Shown: one piece after another, positions 46,490-58,657 of the stretch
Layout: each line of letters begins with the position of its first letter
Numbering within the stretch: position 1 is the stretch's first letter
NCBI GenBank assembly: GCA_963556145.1
Contig: OY744472.1
Span: 5,208,001 to 5,272,000, forward strand
DNA from: Hygrocybe punicea
Lineage: Eukaryota > Basidiomycota > Agaricomycetes > Agaricales > Hygrophoraceae
Length of the DNA: 64,000 nucleotides
Direction of reading: 5' to 3'
The notes under the pieces: generated by a model
What the model was told of the DNA's origin: nothing
Seen by the model: only the letters and a program-made list of their open reading frames with translations
The model's database searches: none
Made by a program: the position numbers and the translations under genes

Positions 46490-46773
46490 GGTCTTGATGT
46501 CAAGTAAAGGTCAACAGCGGCAAATTCCACCGACCTCTGGTATCGGTATAGCGCTGTGATCAACTGAACGTCAAAAACTTCGTTTGGGAGAAGACACTAT
46601 TTTTTTATTTGGTTCGTTGCGGTGCCGTTCACTCCAGCAGGTCAACTGATATGCACAAATCTTCATAAAAGGATGTGAGTAAAGGTAGGGGAAGTCAATA
46701 TCTCCATGGTAGCAGTAGTAGTAGTAACCCTCCAACCGGTTCATAGAATCAAATCAGCGACAAATTATCCCAA

Positions 46774-48274
46774 TCATCCAAAGAATCTCTCGGTCAACAC
46801 CTCCGCCTTCGTTTGCCACACATACTCCTCTCTTATATCATCCCCAGAAGCCACAGCCGAATTCGAATTCGACACGAGCGCCAGCGAGACTCCCACAATG
46901 ATAGTGCGCGGAGGCTTCTCAGGCTTATGATTCAAGTACAGCGTCATGCTATCCGGATCGAACGGATCGGTGCTGGTGAACAGGACAGGTCGGAAATCGA
47001 GCGATTTGAAAGTGGATTTGACGGAGCGGTTCCATTTATAGGCTTCGCTCCCGATAGAGGTCAGCTCGACGCGGAATTTCGCAGGTAAGGAGACGCCATC
47101 CGGGGATTCGCCGAAGAGGGATATGACGATCGAGGAGAGTTTCTTCAAGACGTCATCTGCGAAACGGCTCGACCACTCACCCGAAGGTATGCGATTGTCG
47201 ATTGCCGAGTAGGTCAAGCAGCGCCAACGAGCCGCCAGTCGTTGAGGATCTAGGATGAAGACATTAGAACGAAGATCTTTTGGAATTTGGGGAAGAAAAA
47301 ACCTCGGCGACGGACGTCACGATACATGTCCGATAACAACTTATTCTCAACCTCCGTCACCTCCGGGTGAAACAAATCAAACAGGGTACTCGTCAATTCC
47401 AAATTGACAATAAAGCGAAAAGCCTCAGGAAGGAATTCCTCAGGCTTGCGCCCGGCGCCTCTCTCCGATAACACGAGCCCAGGTGCGCCGCTAAGCCCTT
47501 CTTGAAGCTCCTTCAAATTCCATGCATCCGTAGTCGTCCACGAGGATTTCATGTCCACAGATTTAAGGACGGCACTGCTGGCGAAGAGGCACGAATTCCT
47601 GATCAAGACATTCAACTTGTCGAAGAGCTCAACGACGTCACGAGGGTCCTGGGTATCGGCTAGCTGAAGATAGGTGCGTAATTGGGCCCGCTCGGTTTGC
47701 GCCTCGTCACGTTGGTTTAACAGCAATTTCCTTTCTCCCTCCCATGCAGATGCAGAGGAATAGGACGGGACGTTGTTTGCGATCAAGTCTTTGGTACGAC
47801 GACGTCGAAAACGCCAACATAGGAAGACTGCGATCACGAGAAATGCTCCAACGATTAAACCTCCGACTGTGGTGGGAGCGTAAACTGATTTAAGCTGATG
47901 CCAGTAAGAGAAAGGTAGGACCCACTCAAGGCGCCCACTAGTCCTCCGACTCCGATGTGGCTGACGGGCCTGGTTGACGTTGAATTCGTTGTAATGGAAG
48001 GAGGCACTGGGGAATTTTCGGTCGAGGGTGCCGTGGAGAGTGGAGTGGTCGGGGTCTTCGTCGTGGTCGTGGATGAGAATTTTGGTACTACGCTTGACCC
48101 ACTGGTTGTTTTGGTTGGAGAGGTTATGCTTGCGGGGGACGTTAAGATGGGGAGTGAGGTCGACGTGTCCGATATTGTGATGGTAAATATCTCGGTGGAC
48201 ACATTGGTTGTAACCGGGGTTGGTCCCGTGTTGATGGTTGAATTGATGAAGCTAGTGACGATGGTGACTGACAT
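46774..48274 (-). CDS. stalk-membrane-cytoplasmic domain protein, long form 2
   Basis: The stalk starts MSVTIVTSFINSTINTGPTP and is rich in Thr/Ser/Pro, ending HIGVGGLVGAL. After the shared intron come GAFLVIAVFLCWRF, RRRR and PSYSSASAWEGE. Next is a coiled-coil stretch (LLNQRDEAQTERAQLRTYLQ), then DVVELFDKLN, WTTTDAWNLKEL and FHPEVTEVENKLLSDMYRD. After an intron at about 47237-47302, DPQRLAARWRCLTYSAIDNR leads to the end ERFFG with TGA. The cytoplasmic part is closely similar to the 23941-25334 gene, 21 kb away. The helix-rich cytoplasmic domain suggests a signalling or scaffold role; no motif names it. Confidence 0.75.
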
Positions 48275-48510
48275 TGCGGAGGAGTCTGTCGGGTATGGAT
48301 GGGGAAGCTCGAGGTCATCAAGTTATTCCCACAGCTGGTGTTAGTGAACTTGAAACTCAGAGGATGTGCCTGTATAAACACTGTCAATGATCCAAACCGA
48401 ATAACGACATACAATACAATTGTACAATCCCTAACGCAGGTACCGGTGCAATCAAGTCTTGCCAAATCTGATTGCAATCAGGCCTAAAAGACTCACGGCG
48501 TATGCCCATG

Positions 48511-48541
48511 AGATAGATTTTGGCGCCAAGTGCCTTGTCAT
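48511..48541 (-). promoter_or_regulatory. shared upstream motif, copy 4
   Basis: TTTTGGCGCCAAGTGCCTTGTCA, about 245 bp before the start at 48274. It matches copy 1 (GGCGCCGAAGTGCCTTGT) best. Confidence 0.6.
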
Positions 48542-49040
48542 TTGATGTTACCATGGCTGTGGTGTATGTAGGCCAAAAGTGGAAGTCCTTCCGTGACAGC
48601 CTGCCCGGAACCAAATCGTATTTTTAGATTCAACGAACAGAGTCTTAGTGGGAGAGAGATTCGGGTCGTAAGGAAATTCAGAAGAGTCAGAACCGCTATC
48701 AGTCCCCAGCACGATCCACCAGCCTTTATGAAACCGGAGTCGGATATGACAGTAACTGGCAGGCGAAAGTGACTTTTGTAGAAGATACTTGAGCTTACCA
48801 CCTTACTTTATGTGCGCATTCGTCGTCCTCCTCATCCGAATTTTCCACCAAAACAATTCAACACACCTCCAGGCCCTCCACTTCGCCAGCTCAAGAACGT
48901 CTTCCAAAAAAAAAAGAATGCAAAGTTCGCATGGACGCAGATCTACCGAAGCACGGAAAATGGCGGAGATGGTGAGGAAATACCCGCGTCGGACAATGAA
49001 GCACCAACATCAACAGTGAGTGGTGCGTGGGGTCTGAGTA

Positions 49041-49650
49041 TTAATCGCCACAGAGTGCATTTCGGGGATCACTGTAGCTTTCCATAGGCGCAGAAGAATA
49101 GGACGGGAGGTGGTTTGTAGCGATCAAATCTTTGGCACGACGACGACGCGAGCGCAGATAGAGCAAGCCTGCGATCATCACAACCAACGCTCCAGCGATA
49201 AAACCCCCAACTGTGGAGTTGGAGTAGAAACGTCAAAATGACCGGTTCAAATTGATGATGATTGAACGCACAGAAGGCGCCGACTACTCCCCCAACTCCG
49301 ATGTTGACATGCAGGTTGGCTGACGGATTGCCAGTAGACAACGGTGCTGTGGGAGTGGTTGAGGGACCTCCCGAAGGGGAAGGCAAGGTCATGAAATTTG
49401 TACTAGGCCCTGTCACGATAGAGTTGCTTGAGGGTGAGACGGTTGACGTACGAGACCTGGATGACGCGATGGATGGCGTACTGAATGACGGAGTAATGGA
49501 TGTCGTAGCGATGGATGGGCCCGCGAGCGTAGTAAATGTGGCGGTCACGGTGGTCAGAATTCCGCCGATGGCAGTCGTAAAGGTGCTCATGGTGTCCATT
49601 GCGGAGGAGGTTGTCAGGTAGTCCGTCGAGGCGTCGATGATGGGTATCAA
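49041..49650 (-). CDS. stalk-membrane-Arg protein, short form 3
   Basis: Exon 1 starts MIPIIDASTDYLTTSSAMDT and is the longest stalk of the short forms, with Ser/Thr/Pro repeats (SRSRTSTVSPSSNS). After the shared intron come GGFIAGALVVMIAGLLYL, RSRRRR and LPSYSSAPMESYSDPRNA, with TAA at 49041. A small indel shortens the tail compared with short forms 1 and 2 (ends LCGD). Confidence 0.65.
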
Positions 49651-49816
49651 TGAAGGTTAAGAATCCCGCTGGCCGCGTTAAAGTTATAAACTCCGAGAAT
49701 GTGCCCGATCCAGTCCGAATAACTACATACCATAATCCGATCCCCAACGCACGGTCGCAAAGGGACAGATACACGAGGGTCTGATTTGGGAAGGCCACCA
49801 CACACGGTTATGACAG

Positions 49817-49850
49817 TTCGATTGGATACATTCTGGCGCCCAACGGCCTT
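49817..49850 (-). promoter_or_regulatory. shared upstream motif, copy 5
   Basis: GTTCGATTGGATACA followed by TTCTGGCGCCCAACGGCC, about 185 bp before the start at 49650. Confidence 0.6.
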
Positions 49851-50569
49851 GTCACGTAGACGCCTCAAGGCGGCCGTGTCTACCGATCTCCGTGAGAGAT
49901 GGAATTACAAGTCTTCTGTGGTCTGTGGAAAGAGAACATGCCCCGTTCTTGATCAGAAACCAAACAGTTTTTTCTATGCCAGGTCAGAGCAACATAAAAC
50001 ACATCAAATGACTGAAGAAAGACTTACAACTGGGATTATGGACTTGCAAGAACCGTTGAACAGGTGGGGCAATCAGTTGTCGTAGGGAAATCAGAGTTCG
50101 TGGTGAGATCGACGGCGGTTCTCACTGGGATCAAGGTTGGTACCATCGAAAAAGATTATTGGAGCCTTTGCGTGGCAGTAGTGGTCTTGGCAGTGGTCGA
50201 GTAGGACAAACTTATTTCAGCGTACCAGCGAGATCTTTGTCAGGTTTGGGCGGAAGATATTTGATAAGGATACTTCCTTACTTTACTGGACCTGGCTTGA
50301 TCGTTCCTCCTTCTTCTTTGCCCCTCCTCGTCTGAAACGACCCAACACACCTCCAGGTCTTCCGCTTCGCCAGCTCAAAGAACATCTTCCCCAGCGAAAA
50401 AATTCACATGGGCATCACGAAGGAAAGTGCCGAAGATACGCTCGCCTGACCATAAATGCACCAGCGTCAGTGCTGAAATCTCACCGTCAATCACCGCGAA
50501 ACGGAATTAGTAGAGCGCATCGCAGCAGCTGCTCGCAAGGCAAGAACGAGGGGGTCTGATCAAGTATTC

Positions 50570-50750
50570 TGGCACCTTCGGCAACTCCCCATGCACAGTT
50601 TTGTTTCGAGGATCACTGTGGCTCTACACTAGTAGGTGCAGAGGAATAAGATTTGTTCGTGGCTCAGGCTGGTGCGATAAATAGACGGCGATTATTGTTA
50701 TTAGCGATTATATAAACATTAAATATTAAATCCCCGACTGTGCACGCGAA
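50570..50750 (-). pseudogene. relic of a sixth stalk-membrane-Arg gene
   Basis: On the minus strand the end of the second exon is still visible: cgaggatcactgtggct, then a degraded tail coding region and a GTCGGGGATTT-like acceptor area. Upstream the stalk exon is not recognisable. It sits at the right end of the array and downstream flank (50256-50560) is again homologous to the other units. Confidence 0.5.
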
Positions 50751-52219
50751 TTTGCTGGTTCAAAACCATGTCAGAAAGACTTGGCTGTACCATGGGGGTC
50801 GACATAAAAGGTTTTTGCAAACTCGAGAATGGTTGTTCATGTATTCATGGCTAATCCGATGCCTTGCTTGACACTTCAAGTTGATGCCATCCTCTGAGGG
50901 TGCATACAAAATTATTACAAATATCCCCAAGGCTTCCCTTTGCAACTCGAACCAGATCAGCGTTACAAGATCAACGTTACAAGACAGCTTTCGAGCAACC
51001 TGGACACCTCGAAACAACATAACAATCAAGTTCAAACAAACCTGGCCACAGCATCGCACATAGTTGACATATCAAGGGTAGTTCTATGTACATGCAACCG
51101 GGCCCACTTTTTACGCCTGGAATTCGGTCCGTGGCTTCACAGTAGGGTTTCCGAGTCATTTATCTTATCGTCGTATACGTACTGATGGAATAGGTGCGGA
51201 ACCCAGAGAGGCCTTGTGGCTGCAGTATGTCCGAATATGCTGTTTCTGAATTGATAATGACTTTCTATGGTCACCAGAAGTTACAATAATTCGACTCATA
51301 AATTCGTTGCGTTTGATTCTCCGTGACTGTACAAGCCTGCGACCGCACAAACACGTCCCCGCTAGTTTCCGCAGCCACCAAACTTGAAAGGACCACATTG
51401 ACTATACATGGTGGGTCTAGAACTTTTGAGCCCTGTCACACATCGATAGTGATCGAGCCTTCTCTCTGACTCACGGGACATCTCGGAGGCAATGATTTTA
51501 ACGATAAAGAGCGGTCGCTTCAAGACCACATCCACATCCACGTCCGCATCATCCTTTCCCACCATTCAATGCGAGGAACCTTGTACAAATTGCTTCTACT
51601 CTCGCTTTATGCTTTCGAGATTGCCTTAGGAAGCAGCAGTTCTCCTGTTGAGGGCGTGCCTGTCAACCTGTAGGCCCTCGGGCTCTTTTCCCTCGTTGAT
51701 CATCACTGAAAAGCAATCACAAGTGGCGGGCAGCCCGAAGTTCTGCAGGCCGACTTGACCAAGCCATATCATGTTGCCCGTTGTGGGTCGGCTGGCGATA
51801 AATACTGCCGTGACACCTGCGTGGAGTGTGATGCATCGGGCAGGCTCAAGAAGAAGTCGGGATTTGACAGGTATGCTGGTTGCCCGGCATGTTGGGACCA
51901 ATGTTCGTGTGTAGCGTGATGAGGTCGAAGGATCCAACCATGCGGCCCGTGTTTAATGATTAACCAATGTCTGTAGTTTGTAGGGCACGCAAGTATGCAT
52001 TGTATATTCATGTTCCAACCGTTTCTACCATTTGAACAGTAGATTTGATTCAACGAGTCTACATCTATTTTAACGTCTTAGGCAACATAAAACCTTTGCG
52101 ATGCAAGTACAACACGACCGACGAGACAACAAAACTTTGCCTCAGGTCAAAGGTGGGTGCATGGGATCGGGATGGACATAAGAGTATACCCCGTGTGGAT
52201 AAACATTCGCAATACATTA
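50751..52219. other. no supported gene
   Basis: Short ORFs occur on both strands (for example 51362-51565 minus, with LKRPLFIVKIIASEM), but none has an intron pattern or family resemblance I trust. Confidence 0.5.
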
Positions 52220-53487
52220 TCACAGTATTTCCACCGAGGACATGTACAACTCGTCCTCCTCCAACATATTCGTATAATGGGGCGCAATAATGCGTCTTAC
52301 GCGCAATTGCTTCTCACCTTTGGCCGCCGATGACAGGAGTGCCTGGCGGGCAGCCTTGATGGAGGCTTCATCTGAAGCGAGTATCTCTTTACCAGGGAAT
52401 GTGAGTTGTATGACGGTGAGATTTGGCAACCGAGACAGGTGAGGAATGACAGCCTGGAAATAACCAGGTGTTTCAAGGTGAAACTGTTAGCTAGTGAAAA
52501 GAAACTCACGGCCCATTCAGGGGGTGCACAATTTTGTGATAAGATGCCCAAGCCACTGTTAATAGGTCGACGAATCTCAACTTTCCTTAGTGCCGGAGCG
52601 TTCTTGACTAGCCCTGCATTGAAAATCGGCAAAGGTGAAGGGCTTCGCGTAGAGCAACGTAACGCTCACGTTCCATCAGCTTCGGAATCGTCCAGTCCAC
52701 GTATCCTTCCAATACCTCGCATTTGCACATCTTGAGTGCACCGATTAGTTCTGTGCCAGTGCCTCCAGCACACCGCACCTCCGTCACATTTTGGCATGAC
52801 CGAAGAACACTATGTGCATTGTTTGGGACTATGACTGTGCGGACCCTGGGAAGTTTCACAGAGGAGAGGGCTTTAGATAGTGGGCCGGGAGATGTGCAGT
52901 CGATCACTTGAATGGTGCGGAGGTTCGTGAGAGTAGAAAGTTTGAGGAGGGCAGTGAGGGACGATAAAGTGTTATCGAGTGAACTTTTAGTGATCCAAAA
53001 GGAGATAACTCTGTGAAAGGAATGTTGAGATCATGTTGAGAGTGAATGGCTGCTGATACGGTTTAGCTTACTGAATATATGGGTGCAGATACTCCGTGTT
53101 CCGTACGCCGTCTGCCTTCCTCTTAAGTTCCAACATCACGTACTTGTACCAAGTCCCTCTCGAATCACTTGGAACCCAACATGCATCCAGCCGTGCCCAC
53201 AATAATGGCAGCGTGATAGACCGAAGGGCGCGAGAAGTCTGAGATAGAGTACGAAGGACATCTGACCGTTCACGGTATTGCTGAACCGCGTCTCTAGCCC
53301 TCGTGGCAGTGTAGTATGTGGATGGGAGGACGCGGAAGTAGGAAAGTATCTCGTCAAAGAGTTCACGTGGTATTTGTGTGAGTCGGGGACCTGACGGGAT
53401 GCGATCTGGCAGTGAATACGAGGATACCATCGTTCCTTCAAGCTCCTGGTGGTACCTTGCGCGCCCGCGTCCTGTTTTTGCCTCCAT
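52220..53487 (-). CDS. F-box-like protein with leucine-rich C-terminal part
   Basis: The protein starts MEAKTGRGRARYHQEL. A short F-box-like segment follows: RLTQIPRELFDEILSYF and RTLSQTSRALRSITLPLLWA. After an intron at about 53018-53070 come helix/strand repeats of the LRR kind (LSSLTALLKLSTLTNL, VTEVRCAGGTGTELIGAL, LTVIQLTFPG) and the end YTNMLEEDELYMSSVEIL. The last exons lie at 52220-52455. F-box proteins bring substrates to SCF ubiquitin ligases; the family is large in Agaricomycetes. The substrate cannot be told. Exon borders in the middle (52.5-52.7 kb) are approximate. Confidence 0.7.
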
Positions 53488-53807
53488 ATCTCTAGCGTGA
53501 CAGCAACATCGTCATATGCAAAGGTTGTAAGTCTAGATTGTTGAATTACGTGTAAGTCGCAAAGAAGAAATAAAATGATTCGCGAATAATCAGCTGAATG
53601 AAATAAAATAAACACGATCGTGGGTCCATACGAGACTTTACCTGAGCTCGCAACCATCTAATGGATTGGGATTGTGATTATAATAAATTCGTAGGGAGTT
53701 TCATACTCGGCAAATTTGCAGAACTACTTTGTCGGGTCGAAAAGCAGATGTATCTCCAGCGAACTACTGTAAATCAAGCACGTCAAACATTTGTACTGTA
53801 CTAATTT

Positions 53808-54926
53808 TCATAGGATTTCCGCAGCCGCCTTCGAGGCTACTTCGGCCATCAGTTTATGCGATTTTGTTGTGGGCTAGATTGAAATGTGTCAGGTAGAGAA
53901 AATGTCAGTATCCATAAATCAAGTGGGACGGAAAGTTAGCTTTACGTGAAATTCGTCCCAAAACACATATTTATCCGGATCGTCACACAGCGTCCTCGGT
54001 GCCTCGAGGTACGCACCCGTCAAACAGCTGTTCCCTAATACATTAGGATCAAAGCCATAGTGCAGTGGTCTGCTGACGAAGTCTTGGAACAGGTCGAATA
54101 GATCGGCGTATGCAACCAAACGGCGTGGTGTCGCCAACTCGGAGATTTCTTTCTTGAATAAGCAAGAGAAGTTCTGAAGTAGCTGGTTGCCTGATTGGGT
54201 GTTGAATGCATGATACGGAAGAAGGGCCAAGTCAGGATAAGATGCAAGGAGGAATTTAGTCGCGCCTATTGGGAAGTGTAAATGGCCTGTAGAGATTAGT
54301 AGGATGGCTTACCCTCATTCTCGAGTTTTTCCATAATCCTCGCTATATTATCGACACTTTCCTTGGCAGAAATATTCGGGTCAAAGAAGAGGTCATTGGC
54401 GCCAATCAGAATAATGAACAGATTTTCATGTATATTCTGTGGGTTCCCACTTAGATAAGCCGTAACTTGATCGAGAGCCGAGGGCACCGCTATAGTTGAA
54501 TTTGGTCCTGTAAAGCCTTGGACATCACTATTGTTGCTTGTTGCTGAATAAGAGAAAGATTATATCGTGTTTCACATATCATTAGATTGAAGAATTACCG
54601 CCTCCAACAGCAAAATCATTCAGCTTCATATCAAGACTCTGTGCAACGTTTTCAACCCAAACAGGCCCATTCGAGAATCGACCTTTGAAATACGCGGGAT
54701 CCGCAGGCCACGTCCCATTTGTTAACTTGAAAGCATTACCTGTTCATGCATTAAAGATCGTAGAAGTGGCAAAATGAGTAAAGGCACCGTTATCTGAAAA
54801 CGAATCTCCAAACGCTATGATTTCTCTGGAAATGACACTACGTCCGAATCTTGGAAGGCAAACAACACCAGGAAAGATAGAAAAAAGAGTTAAGAGTATC
54901 AGGAAGGGGTAAGCCAGACGGTCCAT
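53808..54926 (-). CDS. secreted GDSL/SGNH esterase or lipase
   Basis: The N-terminal signal peptide (MDRLAYPFLILLTLFSIF) is followed by block I IAFGDSFSDNGAF with the nucleophile Ser. Further on are KGRFSNGPVWVENVA, block III GANDLFFDPN and block V FWDEFH with the catalytic Asp and His. After the last intron (about 53880-53945) the chain ends with SHKLMAEVASKAAAEIL. Several short introns divide the gene. This is the layout of fungal GDSL carbohydrate esterases/lipases of family CE16 type, secreted and acting on acylated sugars or lipids; substrate is not decided by sequence. The gene reads open throughout, unlike the transposon genes. Confidence 0.88.
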
Positions 54927-57900
54927 GGTAGTTCCAGGAAAGAAAGAACGAAAGGAATCAAACGTAAATTTAAGACTCCCAATGGGGAAAAGAAGTCTAC
55001 GCACCACACGGTAGCGGTTTGGTAATGCATTTCCATCCCTTTGATGCCTTGTCTCCCTTTCATTGACCCTTAGTGCTCGCGAATGAATAGATGGAGGTAG
55101 ACGGTAAGCTCACTGTCCTCGTCACCGCTTGTCCTTGGTTGTGGATGTGGAAGGCCACGGCAAATGGGTCCGAGTCTGGTGAAGCAGGAAGACTAGCTGG
55201 TGAATGAAAGAAATTCCAACCACTCTGAACATGTGCTTGGCAGTGACAAAAGCAAAGGCTTTGCGAACTCGACTGAGGTCATGGCTATGCAGGGTCACCG
55301 TCATGTCTGAGCCCGACAGCGACGTTTTTGATCTTGGTCCACAACCGGTGCTGGAATGACTATTCTCGTGCCAATCACTGACAAGCGAATTCTGATGCGA
55401 AGGATATCATCGGGAGCGTCTGACGGATGTCAACTTGGTGCCGGGGACTTGGTCAGACTACAAGACTCACCGTCGTCAACCAAGACTCACCGTCGTCAAC
55501 CATGTCCAATTGTGTCACTCGGCGTTTGCCGGTGAACCTGATCAACGTCCTGCAGCGACGGTATTGATGAACTTTGAGCAGGCTAGACGTGACCCGGAAG
55601 ACCGATGGCGAGGACGCACGGGGTGTCGTTCGCCATCGACTATCAAAGACCTGAATGTGGGTGGCCAATTTGTTACAGAGACTCAACCGTTGCTGGGCTA
55701 GATACTGTAACTTCTCTGGCTTAATCTCCTCCACCAATCCCAAAGGTTGCATTAGTCTGTTTCGTTTATTTGCGAACCAGAGCTGTGCAAAGACGTGCAT
55801 AAAGAGTAGTGGCGGCCAGAATTAATCACAGCAAGTTCAACGGATGGTGGTTGCGTGTGTTCCGAGCAGTCTGAAATCTGCAAGGCATGGAATTGACAGT
55901 TGCACTAGGATATGTGAGTGGTTTTCTGCCTCTACCAAGATGACGGTCGTGACATTCTGTCATAGGATATTCTTCGAGCAGAATGCTTGATTTGCGCTCG
56001 TCGAAGATGGACTCTTGCATGTCCCAAGAAGTTCGGTAGCGCCATGACGACTCGAGGCCCGCGTCCTTGACTTCGTAAACGCTTCGTGTGTTCTCCATTG
56101 AAAATGCAAGTCGGTGTGGCCATGGGTGAACTTGGTGCCCGGGTTTTATGCATTCTCCTAAACTTCGTTGCCCTCGACGGACCTATCCTATGCATGCAGG
56201 ACAAACTCGTCGGAATTCTCGTTTCCCTACTGGCCCTCGCGATGCGGCACAATAAGAGTTCTGTTTGCGCGCATGGATGCTTGGTGTCTACATGTTGCCG
56301 AGAATGGTAGAAACAGACATGGACGACCAGGTGCATAATGCTCCAAGGTTGCCCATTCTACTCCTGTTCATTTTCGATTCGTCTGTGTTTGGGAGCCCAT
56401 CTGCGAATTTATAGGCGGAGCTTGTAGACATCGGTGAGGGTTTATCGAAGGCTAATGTAGTCGCACTGCAAGGTGAAATTCATTGCTAATATTTGTAAAA
56501 TGTCTAAATTTAAATTCATGCTGCAGACGCAGGTGACGACAAGGGAACATCGAAATCGGACTTGCGGGCTGTCTACCCTTGACTTTTGCGGAGAATCTGC
56601 CACATTCCCACTAGTCCCGTGAAGGATTTTAATAGCAACCCGTGTCGTTCCAAACCCAAAACCCCACGCCCTCGTTCGAATAGAGCCCTAAAGTTCTCTG
56701 TCACGCGGGATCTTGGTGCAATCCCACAGCCATTTATCTGCACGGCCGGCCAGCAATCAGATGCAACACGAGAGGAAATGTTGTAGGGGACTGATTCCCA
56801 AGGTGATGCACGCAAGCAGTGGTCTTTGCTCGGCGCTCAGGTGCTCGTAGTTTGTGATTTGGATGAAATGCGGCTAATTGGGGGAAGCAACGGAGATGGC
56901 CAGAAACCACGGGGTTGGAAGTGGTTGCGGGATATCAGTGGCCTGGTCTTTGTAGGAACGTGGGCAGAGGAGGGAGAGGTAAGTTGGGCGCTATTGTCTT
57001 GCTGAGTGACCGTTGTGTGAGTGCTGGATTTATATCGCTTACCAGAAAATCATCTAATATATAACGCAGCGAGGGGACTTGAGCAACGATGATTTACTTG
57101 CTTGAGATAATTTCTTGAGCCATACTGTGAACCAAGCTTTCGACCCAGTGTTGACTTGAATATGCTTCTGGACTATGTTTGCCTACACCATCTCTAGAAA
57201 CTAGAAATCACTTGTGTCCTGTGCAAGCCGCCGATCTTCTCATGTCCAATCTCGGTATGGCTGAGGCAAGCCAATATCTAATCCTGTTTTAGAGCCGAGT
57301 TACCCACCCGAACATTGTAACCACGTTACCTCAGTACAGCTGTAAAGGTGGTGTGTTGTCTACTCAATTTGTTGGCTCCCAAAATAACACACTTCTGATC
57401 TATAGATTCGTATCCCAGGCTCTTCTCTGTGTCCATTGTGCCGAGATGATCGCGCGCCAGTTTTGCTGATCCAGCAGTCTCTCGCAAGTACCAGCACACG
57501 CCCGGACAGCCAGGCTTACCGTGCCTAGACACTCATTATCCTGCCGGCTGGTCCATGCCCTTCTTCTCATCCTTGATATACACGGGAACGTGCGTCGGCG
57601 GCCTCCGTGAGCGCCAAACGTAGTCATTCGAGGCGGGCACTGCATATTCCCCTCGTGGTTACCTGCCCACCACAGCCTATGCTGCACATGCAGCAGCATT
57701 CACGCTAGAGGAGAAGGCGCGGAGGGAGCAGAACCCCCCCCCTCCCGCCAAAAGAGGCCGAATTCCGACCCGCCAGCCCACCGGCCTTGGACTTTGTCGA
57801 TGGTGATCTCTCTGCAGTTCCGTGATCTTTCTTTCACCGTTTCCCGCATCGCCGGCTCTGTCTCGCGTCATTAATCATTGATACCTTCATCATCGGTTTT

Positions 57901-58106
57901 CCTGCCTACAATTACCCGTATCCATACGTTCCCGCTGGATTATCATTCATAACATTCTGTCTTCCACCCCGCAGGATTTACTCTTCTCCTGGGTTCGTGG
58001 CACGTTTAGAAACCCACCATTTTACCGGGTTATTCCGTTTAAAATCTACTTCCTCGACTTTGGGATGCATTGTCTCTACTGAACCCTCAACGCTTTCCCT
58101 CCCTTC
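54927..58106. other. about 3 kb without a supported gene
   Basis: Minus-strand ORFs at 55453-55800 and 55826-56098 and a plus-strand one at 56086-56310 have no recognisable family. A 20-bp exact tandem repeat is at 55461-55500. From 57.6 kb on the sequence is C-rich and may be leader or promoter of a downstream gene. Confidence 0.5.
55461..55500 (+). repeat. exact 20-bp tandem duplication
   Basis: CAAGACTCACCGTCGTCAAC occurs twice without a gap. Confidence 0.97.
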
Positions 58107-58397
58107 ATGGCGAACGCAAAGAAAAGGCCACCGACTTCGACTGGGATCAATCCTGTCTCAATTTCCCGGGGCTTCGTGAGCACACCAAGTCCACTGGTGT
58201 GTTGGACGGAAGTGAAAAAAATGGTAAATTTCATTTTTGATATTTTCCTACAGCTCAAGCTCAGTCAAAAGGATGGCGCACCGAGCCCTACTCCGCAAAA
58301 GCCCCATTTCAACAATTTCCCTTCCGGCCAAGTCGACGTTTTTTATCTCGAAGGCGATGTAGAGATTGATTGCAAACATTTCGCGGAGAGAGTATAA
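58107..58397 (+). CDS. small hypothetical protein, weak support
   Basis: An ORF of 96 codons (MANAKKRPPTSTG) runs through a GTAAAT..ACAG stretch of 30 nt (58223-58252) that might be an intron but is shorter than usual. A second frame (HGERKEKATDFDWDQS... LDGSEKN, then AQAQSKGWRTEPYS after the same stretch) looks equally protein-like. I cannot choose between them, and no family is recognised. Confidence 0.22.
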   Translation: MANAKKRPPTSTGINPVSISRGFVSTPSPLVCWTEVKKMVNFIFDIFLQLKLSQKDGAPSPTPQKPHFNNFPSGQVDVFYLEGDVEIDCKHFAERV

Positions 58398-58657
58398 GAG
58401 GCTTGCGAGATGTTAGAGTCTCATCCTTGACGACCCAGCGCATGGGGCGATGTCATTGACGAATAAAACTAGAAATGCTTGGAAGGTGTAACTGGCCAAC
58501 AGATTGTGGCGATCATTTTATTCGATACACTGTACATATTCTGCCAGGAAAGTAAATTGCAAACGGTGAATCACGTACATTTACGTACATAGCTGGTACA
58601 CATATCAACTTTGAATTATCCGATTGGGATGACGGAAACCATCATAGCTCTCCCCCT

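Noticed and set aside
51362..51565. Small minus-strand gene with LKRPLFIVKIIASEM
   Set aside because: Single short ORF, no intron support, no family; likely chance.
55453..56310. Three ORFs of 74-115 codons
   Set aside because: No family resemblance and they sit in different frames and strands without splice logic.
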